Source of the DNA: Deltaproteobacteria bacterium
GTDB taxonomy: Bacteria; UBA10199; GCA-002796325; JACPFF01
Length of the DNA: 64,000 bases
Assembly (NCBI GenBank): GCA_016210045.1
Contig: JACQUX010000024.1
Location: 62,001 to 126,000, forward strand
Direction: 5' to 3'
Shown here: in pieces, positions 25,133 to 33,398 of the stretch
Numbering within the stretch: position 1 is the first letter of the stretch
Layout of the letters: every line of letters begins with the position of its first letter
Notes under the pieces: generated by a model
What the model was told of the DNA's origin: nothing
The model's database searches: none
What the model saw: only the letters and a program-made list of their open reading frames with translations
Program-made: the position numbers and the translations under genes

Positions 25133-26313
25133 TGCTGCTGTTCGAAAACATTCAATATCTCTTCCCAAACGATCACCATATCCACTGGAGCTTGATGATC
25201 GTCCTCTATCCGTACATCACCGGACTCGTCGCCGGATCGTTCGTCGTCTCGTCACTCTACCACGTGTTTCATATCGCGCCGCTCAAACCGGTGGGCCGCT
25301 TCTCGTTGCTCGCCTCGTTCGCCTTTCTCTGCTTTGCCACGCTGCCACTGCTGAATCACTTAGGGCATCCGGAACGAGCGCTCAACATTATGATCACGCC
25401 GAACTTCTCGTCCGCGATGGCCGGCTTCGGCATCATTTTCAGCATCTATTTCATCCTGGTGCTGGTTGAAGTGTGGCTCGTGTTTCGCGCCGATATCATC
25501 GCGTATGCCACGCAATCGACCGGCTGGCGCCGCATGTTGTACAAAGCGCTCGCACTCGGCGTCTACGACCTCCATCCGGAGGCCGTGGAAACCGATCGGC
25601 GCATCGTCAACTTCCTGGCCGCCGCTGGTATCCCCGCCGCTTGCTTTCTGCACGGATATGTCGGCTTCCTGTTCGGCGCCCTCAAGGCCAATCCCTGGTG
25701 GTCCACGCCGCTGATGCCGGTCATCTTCCTGTTTTCCGCGATCGTCTCCGGCATCGCGTTGCTGATCGTCCTCTATCAAATCATCATGAAGATGCGCCGC
25801 ACGCCGATCGACCAAGCGTGCATCTCCCGATTGGCGCAACTCCTCTGGATGTTCATGATCGTGGCCGTCTCGATCGAGTTGCTGGAAATCATCACGCTGG
25901 CGTATGAGAAATCGGACGCGTGGGAAGTGATAGGGCCGCTGCTGACGCATCAGCTTTCCTTCTCCTTCATCACGGTCCAGATGGTGCTCGGCGCGCTGAT
26001 TCCGTTCATCTTGCTGATGGTCACCGTGTTGATGAATCAATATCTGCACGAAAAAGTGCGCAACACGCTCACCTTCGTAGCCTCGCTGCTGTTGCTGGTG
26101 CAAGTCTTCTCGATGCGCTGGAACGTCGTGATCGGCGGCCAAATCTTCTCCAAGAGCTTCCGCGGATTCCGCGACTATCACCCCTACTTCTTGGAGAAGG
26201 AAGGCGTCTTGGCGGCGCTCGTCATCTTCGCACTCCCCTTCCTGCTCCTCTACGTCCTGAATCGCATCTTGCCCGCGTTCGAATCGCCGGCAGAAACGCG
26301 GCAAGGGGCTTGA
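25132..26313 (+). CDS. nrfD: NrfD-family quinol-oxidoreductase membrane subunit
   Basis: 393 aa with about ten hydrophobic segments. It belongs to the NrfD/PsrC family, which binds quinones at the membrane and works with a ferredoxin-like subunit. The ATG at 25132 overlaps the previous stop (GTGATG) and follows GGAGGTGCGG. No dedicated nitrite reductase (NrfA) is nearby, so the complex may feed general periplasmic cytochromes, not ammonia production. The next gene, proS, starts 43 bp downstream and has its own function. Confidence 0.9.
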   Translation: MLLFENIQYLFPNDHHIHWSLMIVLYPYITGLVAGSFVVSSLYHVFHIAPLKPVGRFSLLASFAFLCFATLPLLNHLGHPERALNIMITPNFSSAMAGFGIIFSIYFILVLVEVWLVFRADIIAYATQSTGWRRMLYKALALGVYDLHPEAVETDRRIVNFLAAAGIPAACFLHGYVGFLFGALKANPWWSTPLMPVIFLFSAIVSGIALLIVLYQIIMKMRRTPIDQACISRLAQLLWMFMIVAVSIELLEIITLAYEKSDAWEVIGPLLTHQLSFSFITVQMVLGALIPFILLMVTVLMNQYLHEKVRNTLTFVASLLLLVQVFSMRWNVVIGGQIFSKSFRGFRDYHPYFLEKEGVLAALVIFALPFLLLYVLNRILPAFESPAETRQGA

Positions 26314-26356
26314 ATCGGTTTGACTTTTCGACCTCATCTGCCTAAACAACGGCACG

Positions 26357-28105
26357 ATGCGTTTCAGCCGTGCTTTGATTCCAACGCTCCGTGAGACCCC
26401 GGCCGAGGCCGAAGTCGTCTCGCATCAATTGTTGTTGCGTGGCGGATTTATCCGTCAGGTCGCGCGCGGGATCTACACCTATCTACCGCTCGGATGGCGT
26501 GTGCTGTTGAAAGTCACGCACATCGTGCGGGAAGAACTGACGCGCGCCGGATGCGAAGAAGTCCAGATGCCGTGTTTAGTGCCGGCGGAACTTTGGCAAC
26601 AAAGCGGCCGCTGGGGCGCATACGGCAAGGAATTGCTGCGCATCAAAGATCGCCACGATCGCGAATTCTGCTTCGGACCGACGCACGAAGAAGTGATCAC
26701 CGAACTTGTCGCCGCCTCGGTCCGTTCGTATCGCGATCTGCCGAAAAACTTATTCCAGATCCACACCAAGTTTCGCGATGAAGTCCGTCCCCGCTTCGGC
26801 TTAATGCGCGGACGCGAATTCATCATGAAAGACGGCTATTCCTTTCACACCAGTCTGGACGATCTGGATCGCGAATATGCTGCCATGCGTGCGGCCTATT
26901 TGCGGATCTTCCATCGCTGCGGCCTCTCGGCTCGCGTCGTCGAAGCCGCCACTGGGAATATCGGCGGATCGTCGTCACACGAAGTGATGATCCTGGCCGA
27001 GACCGGCGAATCCGCGATCGCCCATTGCCCGCAGTGCGAATATGCCGCGAACGTCGAACTAGCGGCGTATCGCGTTCCCGCAACGGCCACCGGGACGCAG
27101 GCGGACGTGCCCTCGGCGCACGAAGTCCACACCCCGGGACGCGGCGGCGTACAAGACGTCATCGGCGTCCTGGGCGTAACCGCAGCGCAAATGATCAAGA
27201 CGCTCATTTACGAACGCGATGGCGGGATCGTCGTGGCACTCGTTCCGGGCGACCGCGAAGTGAACGAACACAAATTGCAGACCGCCACCGGCGCAACCTT
27301 CTTAGAACTCGCCGGGCCAAAAACTATTCACGATCTCACGAACGCCGCAGTCGGCTTTGCCGGCCCAATGGGTCTCCCGGCGACCTTGCCGGATTGGGGA
27401 CCAGTGACCGTATTGGCCGATCACGCGATCGCGCAACTGCCGTGGGGCGCCACCGGTGCCAATCGAACCGATTATCATTGCATGCATGTCGTGCCGGGTC
27501 GGGACTTTACTCCAACGCAGTACCTCGATCTCGGCACCGCCCGAGCCGACGATTGGTGTCCACGCTGCGAGACCGGCACGCTCGCGATCATCCGCGGCAT
27601 CGAAGTCGGACACATCTTCAAACTCGGCACCAAATATGCCGAACCGTTGGGCGCGCGCTATCTCGACCATGAAGGGCACGAACAAACGATGATCATGGGA
27701 ACCTACGGCCTCGGGATCGGGCGGACCGCTGCTGCAGCCGTGGAACAACACCACGACGCACGCGGCATTGTGTGGCCGCTGCCGATCGCTCCGTTCCATA
27801 TCGCGCTGCTGCTCCTCAACGCCAAAGATGCGGCCCATACGGCTTACGCCGAACAGACCTATGCCACACTGACTGCGGCCGGCCTCGACGTTTTATTCGA
27901 TGACCGGTCAGAACGCGCGGGCGTCAAATTTACGGATGCCGAATTGATCGGTCTCCCCTACCAAGTCATCATCGGTGGCAAAGGCATCGCTCAACAGGCC
28001 GTCGAGTTGAAAGACCGTCGGACCGGCGAGGCGCAGATGATGCCCGTCGAGGCCGTCGTCCGACGGATACAAGAGGAACTGGCAGCGACCGGGGGGACGG
28101 CATGA
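26357..28105 (+). CDS. proS: Prolyl-tRNA synthetase
   Basis: Class II aminoacyl-tRNA synthetase of the long bacterial type, 582 aa. Motif 2-like GPTHEEVIT and the FRDEVRPRFGLMRGREF region form the catalytic core. A YbaK-like editing insertion occupies about residues 220-400. Motif 3 is YGLGIGRT and the anticodon-binding domain closes the protein. The start is the ATG at 26357. The stop overlaps pyrF (ATGA). Confidence 0.97.
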   Translation: MRFSRALIPTLRETPAEAEVVSHQLLLRGGFIRQVARGIYTYLPLGWRVLLKVTHIVREELTRAGCEEVQMPCLVPAELWQQSGRWGAYGKELLRIKDRHDREFCFGPTHEEVITELVAASVRSYRDLPKNLFQIHTKFRDEVRPRFGLMRGREFIMKDGYSFHTSLDDLDREYAAMRAAYLRIFHRCGLSARVVEAATGNIGGSSSHEVMILAETGESAIAHCPQCEYAANVELAAYRVPATATGTQADVPSAHEVHTPGRGGVQDVIGVLGVTAAQMIKTLIYERDGGIVVALVPGDREVNEHKLQTATGATFLELAGPKTIHDLTNAAVGFAGPMGLPATLPDWGPVTVLADHAIAQLPWGATGANRTDYHCMHVVPGRDFTPTQYLDLGTARADDWCPRCETGTLAIIRGIEVGHIFKLGTKYAEPLGARYLDHEGHEQTMIMGTYGLGIGRTAAAAVEQHHDARGIVWPLPIAPFHIALLLLNAKDAAHTAYAEQTYATLTAAGLDVLFDDRSERAGVKFTDAELIGLPYQVIIGGKGIAQQAVELKDRRTGEAQMMPVEAVVRRIQEELAATGGTA

Positions 28106-28818
28106 CACGCACGGCAAAGCACCAAGAGCAACTGATTGTGGCGCTCGACGGCACGTCGCTGGATCAAGCCCAAGAGCTCGTGGAATTGCTCCGGGAAGAC
28201 GTCAAAAACTTCGAAGTCGGCATGGAGCTCTTCACCGCGGCCGGCCCCGCGGTCGTGGAAATGATCCGCCGCTGCGGATGTCACGCCTTTCTCGACTTAA
28301 AATATCACGACATCCCAAGCACTGTGGCCAAAGCCATAGTGGCGGCGGCGGAACTCGGTGTCACGATGATCAACCTCCATGCCTCCGGCGGACAACGGAT
28401 GATGGAAGAATCGCTGCACGCGCTGGAACGCACGATGGGCCCGAAACGGCCGAAACTCGTGGCCGTCACCGTGCTCACCAGCTTGGAAACGTTGGGAGAC
28501 ATCGGCGTGCAATATGAAGTGCGCGAGCAAGTCGTGCGTTTGGCGCAGATGGCGAAAGAAGCCGGGCTCGATGGCGTCACCGCATCGCCGATGGAAATTC
28601 ATTCCATTCGGCGCGCCTGCGGCAAAGACTTTCTGATCGTCACGCCCGGTATTCGTTTAATCGGCGAAGAGGCGTACGACCAACGCCGGATCGGCAGTCC
28701 ACGCCAAGCCATCGAATCAGGCGCCGATTACCTGGTGGTCGGGCGCCCGATCACCGAAGCCCGCGATCCCCGCACCGTCGTCCACGCATTCATCGCAGAG
28801 ATCAAGGCGATTAGCTAG
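28102..28818 (+). CDS. pyrF: Orotidine 5'-phosphate decarboxylase
   Basis: 238 aa. The catalytic tetrad motif is FLDLKYHDIP, with Asp65, Lys67 and Asp70. A late GADYLVVGRPI loop binds the phosphate. The enzyme makes UMP from OMP, the last step of pyrimidine synthesis. It begins four bases inside proS and is probably co-translated with it. The gene is followed by a gene-free 565-bp gap with structured repeats. Confidence 0.97.
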   Translation: MTRTAKHQEQLIVALDGTSLDQAQELVELLREDVKNFEVGMELFTAAGPAVVEMIRRCGCHAFLDLKYHDIPSTVAKAIVAAAELGVTMINLHASGGQRMMEESLHALERTMGPKRPKLVAVTVLTSLETLGDIGVQYEVREQVVRLAQMAKEAGLDGVTASPMEIHSIRRACGKDFLIVTPGIRLIGEEAYDQRRIGSPRQAIESGADYLVVGRPITEARDPRTVVHAFIAEIKAIS

Positions 28819-28832
28819 TGGCGTGCCCCTTA

Positions 28833-29125
28833 TCCCGGCAGGGGCGAGGGGAGGCTGCGGGCCGTTCGCCTCGCGTTACGGCGCTCGGCTCACTCCGCCA
28901 GCGCGGAAGGCGGACTTCAGCAGCGTGTCGTGTTTGCCGACGTCCACCGGACGTCGTTTGCCACGACACGCCCTCGCTCGGTCGGGCTTCAACACCATAG
29001 TACTCTGTCAAAGGACGGAAACGCGTTGCGTTTCCGACATGACTGCCGCGGACCATGCCATCGCTCCGCGATGGCGTCCTTACCCGCTCAGACTCGCCCG
29101 CAGCCCCCCCTCGCCCCTGCCGGGA
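28833..29125. repeat. 293-bp multi-hairpin element closed by 30-bp inverted arms
   Basis: Arms 28833-28862 and 29096-29125 are reverse complements over 30 nt with one mismatch. Inside are at least five further hairpins: TCCGCC/GGCGGA (28894-28914); CGTGTCGTG/CACGACACG (28924-28970), which encloses CGACGTCC/GGACGTCG with matching TTTGC internal loops; CGGAAACGC/GCGTTTCCG (29016-29036); and GCCATCG/CGATGGC (29057-29075). No credible gene lies within. It sits between the convergent pyrF and 29.4-kb genes. Motifs next to its terminal hairpins resemble the smaller element family beside it. Origin and function are unknown. Confidence 0.85.
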
Positions 29126-29193
29126 CCTCTAGGATCAATCGGCAAAATTTCTTTATGGGATGGGCACCCATCAGAAGACGAGGATACATAGCA

Positions 29194-29343
29194 GCCAATC
29201 GCGCGGGCCGGGGGTCTCCAGGGGCTCTCGCAGCCGATTTCTCCTTGCGTATTGTAATGACGAAATCGGCGAGGGTGAGCGGCGCTGCGCCTCGATGGCG
29301 CAGCGACCGCGTACCCTGGAGACCCCCGGCCCGCGCGATTGGC
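29194..29343 (+). repeat. Structured repeat element, copy A (150 bp)
   Basis: Arms 29194-29223 and 29314-29343 are a perfect 30-bp inverted repeat. The 90-nt interior has hairpin 1 GCCGATTTC/GAAATCGGC (29233-29241, 29262-29270) and hairpin 2 CGCTGCGC/GCGCAGCG around the loop CTCGATG (29283-29305). Copies B and C at 37 kb share interior motifs (CTCTCG-AGC, TCCTTGCG, GTGAGCG, CTCGATG, CGTACCCTGG) but differ in stem sequence while still pairing. It lies in the convergent gap after pyrF. The shared 3' flank with copy C is CCGTGCA. Confidence 0.92.
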
Positions 29344-29383
29344 CCCCGTGCAAAGGGACGGCACGGTGACAGGGGACACCAGA

Positions 29384-29734
29384 CTAAGCACTGTAGTGTT
29401 GTAAAGTGGAGCGTTTTTGGTAGGCGAGGTCGCGTTCGAATTGGTCGACGGAGAGCGGACTCATTTGGCTCAGTTGTTCCCGCGCTTGGTGATATTTCTG
29501 CCAACACTCTTCCATATAATGCGTCAATTCCTCTTGGCGCTCCCGATCCGCCGTCTCTTCGTATTCCATCCGCGCGTATTCGTGATTGATCGAACTCGTA
29601 GCCATGGCCAATTGCAGCTCTAAGATTGGGTCGTTCCGCTTCTTGAGGCGCGGGCTCGGTTCGACATGCTCGCTATGCACCAACAAGTGCCCGCCGTGGT
29701 CTAATGCGTGCCCTTTGATCTCTTTCTTCAACAT
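29384..29734 (-). CDS. Conserved-looking hypothetical protein, helical, charged
   Basis: 116 aa, not recognised. The protein is strongly charged and predicted mostly helical, with a cluster of Glu/Arg/Gln and aromatic residues (EECWQKYHQAREQL). No signal peptide or membrane helix. The ATG at 29734 has GGGGAGG 6 nt upstream. A TTG two codons earlier is inferior. The gene is isolated, convergent with pyrF and divergent from the ABC exporter operon. Confidence 0.6.
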   Translation of the reverse strand: MLKKEIKGHALDHGGHLLVHSEHVEPSPRLKKRNDPILELQLAMATSSINHEYARMEYEETADRERQEELTHYMEECWQKYHQAREQLSQMSPLSVDQFERDLAYQKRSTLQHYSA

Positions 29735-29982
29735 GGCCAACCTCCCCTATGCTCGTTGGTGTCTGCCGGATAATAGAGCAACCAAAGTGCCACGCCATAC
29801 GGCCATAGCGCTCAGATCGACCGCAAAAAAGATGAACATTTTCAAACGGATCAGAGCAAGGGTCCACAAAAACCCGCCGAAAAATGGTCCGTACCCGGGG
29901 GGGGCAGGCCCAAATTCGGGGTGGCCAGGCCCCAGGCCGGAAGCGTGACAGCCCCCTCCCTGCTGTGCTATCGGCGCACCTC

Positions 29983-30945
29983 ATGCCCAATGTTTCCGCC
30001 ATTCGGATCGACCAGCTGGTCAAGCGTTTCGGCACCGTCACGGCCGTGGCCGGGGTGTCGCTCGACATTCGCCCCGGGGAATTTTTCGGTCTGCTGGGGC
30101 CGAACGGCGCCGGCAAGACCACGCTCATCAGCTGCATCGTCGGTCTGGCCCGCCCCACCACCGGACGAGTCATGGTCTGCGGCGACGACGTGGTCCGCGC
30201 GCCGCTGCGCACCAAGGCGCAAATCGGTTTCGCGCCGCAGGAAGTGAATGTGGAATATTTTTTCCCCATTCAACGCATCTTGGAATTTCAGGGCGGCTAC
30301 AACGGACTCTCCCGCGCCGTGAGTCGCGCGCGGGCCGACGCGTTACTGCGCCAATTTGGACTTTGGGAACGGCGCGACGTGCAATACTTCCGACTCTCCG
30401 GCGGCATGCAAAAACGCCTGATGATCGCGCGCGCATTGATCGCCGAGCCGCGCGTCTTGATCCTCGATGAACCGACTGCCGGCGTGGATGTCGAACAACG
30501 CCATGCGCTGTGGGAGGTGCTGCGCGCGTTGAAGGCCGGCGGCACGACGATTGTGCTCACCAGCCATTACATCGACGAAGTGGAATTATTGTGCGAACGC
30601 GTCGGCGTGATCCACCAAGGCACACTGGTGGAATTGGGAACTCCGCAGGAACTGATCGCACGCTACTGCGAACAAATGCTGACGATCGACTTGGCAACGC
30701 CCGTCCATGCCGACATGTTGGGCGCGCTGGACGCGCACGTCGCCGTGCTGCACGAAGGGCGTCGGCTGCAAATCCGCACCCGACACGGCGATGAACGCAT
30801 CGGGCCGCTGACCCAAGACGTGTTGCGCCGCCTCGAGCAGATTCCGGACTGCCGCGTCGTCGACCTGCACATCACGCGCGGCGATTTGGAACAAGTGTTT
30901 CTCAAAGTCACCGGCAGTCGGATGACGGCGGAGGCCGCCGCATGA
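29983..30945 (+). CDS. ABC-2 exporter ATP-binding protein (YadG-like)
   Basis: 320 aa. Walker A GPNGAGKTT at residues 39-47, the signature LSGGMQKR, Walker B LILDEPTAGVD and the switch His in LTSHY are all intact. The protein is the ATPase of an ABC-2 type exporter whose permease gene overlaps its stop codon (ATGA). The pair resembles YadG/YadH. The substrate cannot be told. The C-terminal 90 residues are a typical divergent tail. The upstream 40 bp contain a G-rich degenerate repeat and no obvious ribosome site, so the start at 29983 was chosen by homology of the N-terminus. Confidence 0.9.
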   Translation: MPNVSAIRIDQLVKRFGTVTAVAGVSLDIRPGEFFGLLGPNGAGKTTLISCIVGLARPTTGRVMVCGDDVVRAPLRTKAQIGFAPQEVNVEYFFPIQRILEFQGGYNGLSRAVSRARADALLRQFGLWERRDVQYFRLSGGMQKRLMIARALIAEPRVLILDEPTAGVDVEQRHALWEVLRALKAGGTTIVLTSHYIDEVELLCERVGVIHQGTLVELGTPQELIARYCEQMLTIDLATPVHADMLGALDAHVAVLHEGRRLQIRTRHGDERIGPLTQDVLRRLEQIPDCRVVDLHITRGDLEQVFLKVTGSRMTAEAAA

Positions 30946-31706
30946 ATCGTCACTGCATCTTGGCCACGCTGTTGCGGCGCGAACTGTATCGCTTCACCCG
31001 ACTCGCCGGACAAACGATTGCGCCGCCGGTCATCACGACCGTGCTTTTTATTGTGATCTTCGGCTATTCGCTCGGCGGGCAAATCCGCGAATTGCACGGT
31101 GTCCCGTACATTCAATATATCCTGCCGGGACTCGCGTTGATGGGCGTGCTCACGAACGCCTTTTCGAATTCCTCCACGTCGCTGTACGCGGCGCGTTTCG
31201 ATCGCAGCATTCAGAATTGGGTCGCGTCGCCGATCGCGCCGTATCAATTCGTGATCGCACTACTCTGCGGCGGCGTGGCGCGCGGGCTCGTGATCGGACT
31301 GGTCACCGTCGGCGTCGGCGTGGCGGCGATCGGGCTCCCGATGCAACATCCATTCATCATGCTGCTGTGGTTCCTCGGCGTCGGCGTGTTCTTCGCCGGG
31401 ATCGGAATCGTCAGCGGTCTAATGGCCGATAGCTGGGATCATTTGGCCACGATCTCGACGTTCATCCTGACGCCGCTGACGTATCTGGGCGGCACGTTTT
31501 ACTCGCTGCAGCTGTTGCCGCCGTTTTGGCGCGCGGTGTCGTACGCCAATCCGATTTTTTATTGCATCGACGGATTCCGCTTTCTGCTGCTCGGCGCCTC
31601 CGATGTCCCCTTTCGCGTCTCGGCACTCGTCCTTGCCGGCGGGGCCTGCACCAGCGCCACGCTCGCCTGGTGGCTCATCAAACGCGGCTATCGATTGGTG
31701 CGATAA
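30942..31706 (+). CDS. ABC-2 exporter permease (YadH-like)
   Basis: 254 aa with six membrane segments and the ABC-2 pattern YIQYILPGLALMGVLTNAFSNSSTS, followed by a coupling region with ASPIAPYQF, close to YadH of E. coli. It starts on the last codon of the ATPase gene. Such two-gene exporters often move polysaccharide, lipid or drug molecules. No neighbouring gene reveals the cargo. Confidence 0.9.
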   Translation: MNRHCILATLLRRELYRFTRLAGQTIAPPVITTVLFIVIFGYSLGGQIRELHGVPYIQYILPGLALMGVLTNAFSNSSTSLYAARFDRSIQNWVASPIAPYQFVIALLCGGVARGLVIGLVTVGVGVAAIGLPMQHPFIMLLWFLGVGVFFAGIGIVSGLMADSWDHLATISTFILTPLTYLGGTFYSLQLLPPFWRAVSYANPIFYCIDGFRFLLLGASDVPFRVSALVLAGGACTSATLAWWLIKRGYRLVR

Positions 31707-31766
31707 GGGCGCAACGCACCAGACCCCGATTGACAGCCGCGAGCGCCGTCAGTATGACGCTGCGAC

Positions 31767-32555
31767 ATGCCGCAACCGACGGGGGAATTATTTGCAAAAC
31801 TGGTCGCTGTGATCGCGCGATTGCGGGCACCGGATGGGTGCCCGTGGGATCGGGAACAGACACCGCAAAGCGCCGCGCCGTATCTGCTGGAAGAGGCGCA
31901 CGAAGCGCTGGAGGCGATCGACACGCACGACACGGCACAGGTCTGCGAGGAGCTGGGCGATCTGTTGCTCCAAGTCGTCTTCCAGACACAAATGGTCGCT
32001 GATACCGCGCGCGCGTTCACGATCGACGACGTCGTCACCGGCGTAACAGAGAAACTGATTCGGCGGCATCCGCATGTGTTCGCCGACACGACGGTCAGCG
32101 GCGTCGGCGAGGTGTTGGCGAATTGGGAACAGATCAAGCGCACAGAGAAACCGCAGCGCGGGTCGATCCTCGACGGACTGCCGAAGGGATTGCCGGCGTT
32201 GCTGTTGGCCTTCCGCTTGGGCCAAAAAGCCGGACGCGTCGGTTTCGATTGGCCGCAAGCGCGGGACGTGCTCGCGAAGATTACCGAAGAAGTGACGGAG
32301 TTAGAAACCGCCACGGCCAACCGCTCGCGGGACGCGATGACCGCCGAACTCGGCGACCTGCTGTTTGCGATCGTGCAATGGGCACGGTGGATGGAGCTCG
32401 ATCCGGAAGGCGCACTGCGACAATCGAATCTGCGGTTCACGCGCCGCTTTCAATGGATGGAGCAGCACTTGCGCGCGACGGGGCGGGAACCGAATCAGGA
32501 CCTGACGCCGGCCGAGTGGGAGACGTTATGGCAGCAAGCAAAGGCTGCGACATGA
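31767..32555 (+). CDS. mazG: Nucleoside triphosphate pyrophosphohydrolase MazG
   Basis: 262 aa with two MazG all-alpha domains. The first has the metal-binding residues EEAHE at 42-46 and EELGD at 61-65. The second has EEVTELE and AELGDLLFA. MazG hydrolyses NTPs to NMP and pyrophosphate, a house-cleaning role. It overlaps by four bases with a small membrane protein gene downstream. No mazE or mazF gene is adjacent, and the MazF at 52.6 kb is unrelated in position. Confidence 0.94.
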   Translation: MPQPTGELFAKLVAVIARLRAPDGCPWDREQTPQSAAPYLLEEAHEALEAIDTHDTAQVCEELGDLLLQVVFQTQMVADTARAFTIDDVVTGVTEKLIRRHPHVFADTTVSGVGEVLANWEQIKRTEKPQRGSILDGLPKGLPALLLAFRLGQKAGRVGFDWPQARDVLAKITEEVTELETATANRSRDAMTAELGDLLFAIVQWARWMELDPEGALRQSNLRFTRRFQWMEQHLRATGREPNQDLTPAEWETLWQQAKAAT

Positions 32556-32890
32556 ACGCACCGCGTTCCCGTCGCACCGCACTCTTTCTGTCCCTCTGCG
32601 TTCTCCCGGGCGCAGGGCAGTGGTATTTGCGGGAACGGACGCGCGGCGGTCTTTTTATGGCCGTCTCACTCGTGGCCGCGTGCTATCCGTTGCTCCGCTT
32701 CGTCCGCAGCATGAACGCGATCGGTGAAACCTTGTTGTCCCAACCCGATCCGACGCCGTCGCTGTTGTGGGACGCGGCGGGCCAAGCCTGGGCACTGCAT
32801 GGCAACTGGGTCTTTGGGGGCATTGCCCTGATGTTGGTCTGTTGGGTCGTGGCGGCCGGTGATCTCTTACGGAGGCGTGCGTATGAATAA
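32552..32890 (+). CDS. Small membrane protein, unknown function
   Basis: 112 aa with three hydrophobic segments. The N-terminal PGAGQWYLRERTRGGLF pattern (glycine, tyrosine and a charged turn next to a helix) resembles TM2-like proteins. It begins on the mazG stop (ATGA) and overlaps the next gene by 8 bp, so it is part of a tight operon. Function unknown. Confidence 0.65.
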   Translation: MNAPRSRRTALFLSLCVLPGAGQWYLRERTRGGLFMAVSLVAACYPLLRFVRSMNAIGETLLSQPDPTPSLLWDAAGQAWALHGNWVFGGIALMLVCWVVAAGDLLRRRAYE

Positions 32891-33398
32891 TCTCGGACTG
32901 TTGATTCCGCACTGGTTACACCTGTTGGCCGCGATGGCCTGGGTCGGCGGGATTCTCTATATCAACTTCGTGCTGTTGCCGGCGCTGGCGCCGCAATCTA
33001 CGAGCGTCAAGGCGCCACTGATGCCGCTGTTGTTGCGGCGCTTTATCACCGTGGTGTGGAGCGCGGCGGGACTGCTGTTACTGACCGGGCTGGATCGCGC
33101 GATGCGCGTGCAGCACTTGGTGTCCGCCGCGGCGTGGTTCGAGACGCCGTACGGCCGCTTGCTCGCGATCAAACTCTTCTTCTTCTTGCTGTTAGTGGGG
33201 ATCGCGGGACACGTCACGTTCGTCACGTATCCGCGCGTGCGCGCCCATATGCCCAGTCACTGCAATACCGCGCCGGGCGTCACGACGGAGTGCGCTGAAT
33301 GCCGCGCGTTGACCGGGGCGCTGCGGCGCATGATGCGTATTGCATTGCTGGTCGCACTCGCCGTCGTGCTATTAGCCGCCGCCTTGAGGATGGGATGA
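32883..33398 (+). CDS. CopD-like membrane protein
   Basis: 171 aa, four membrane helices. The N-terminus HWLHLLAAMAWVGGILYINFVLLPAL is close to CopD/copper-resistance-D-type domains (W-x-H-x-x-A-x-x-W-x-G-G). A short CAEC sequence follows the third helix. The gene starts inside the upstream one and its stop overlaps the Rieske gene start. A role in copper handling or heme-related assembly is possible. No copper operon surrounds it. Confidence 0.7.
   Translation: MNNLGLLIPHWLHLLAAMAWVGGILYINFVLLPALAPQSTSVKAPLMPLLLRRFITVVWSAAGLLLLTGLDRAMRVQHLVSAAAWFETPYGRLLAIKLFFFLLLVGIAGHVTFVTYPRVRAHMPSHCNTAPGVTTECAECRALTGALRRMMRIALLVALAVVLLAAALRMG

Noticed and set aside
26320-26348. TTGACT-N17-TAAACA before proS (and TTGACT-N17-TAACGC before lysS at 57560-57532)
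   Set aside because: The -35 is fair but the -10 matches are too poor to call promoters. The shared TTGACTTTTCG may be chance.
29880-29960. G-rich degenerate repeat before the ABC exporter
   Set aside because: Two short similar GGCCAGGCCC-type segments, too imperfect to define as a repeat family or stem.
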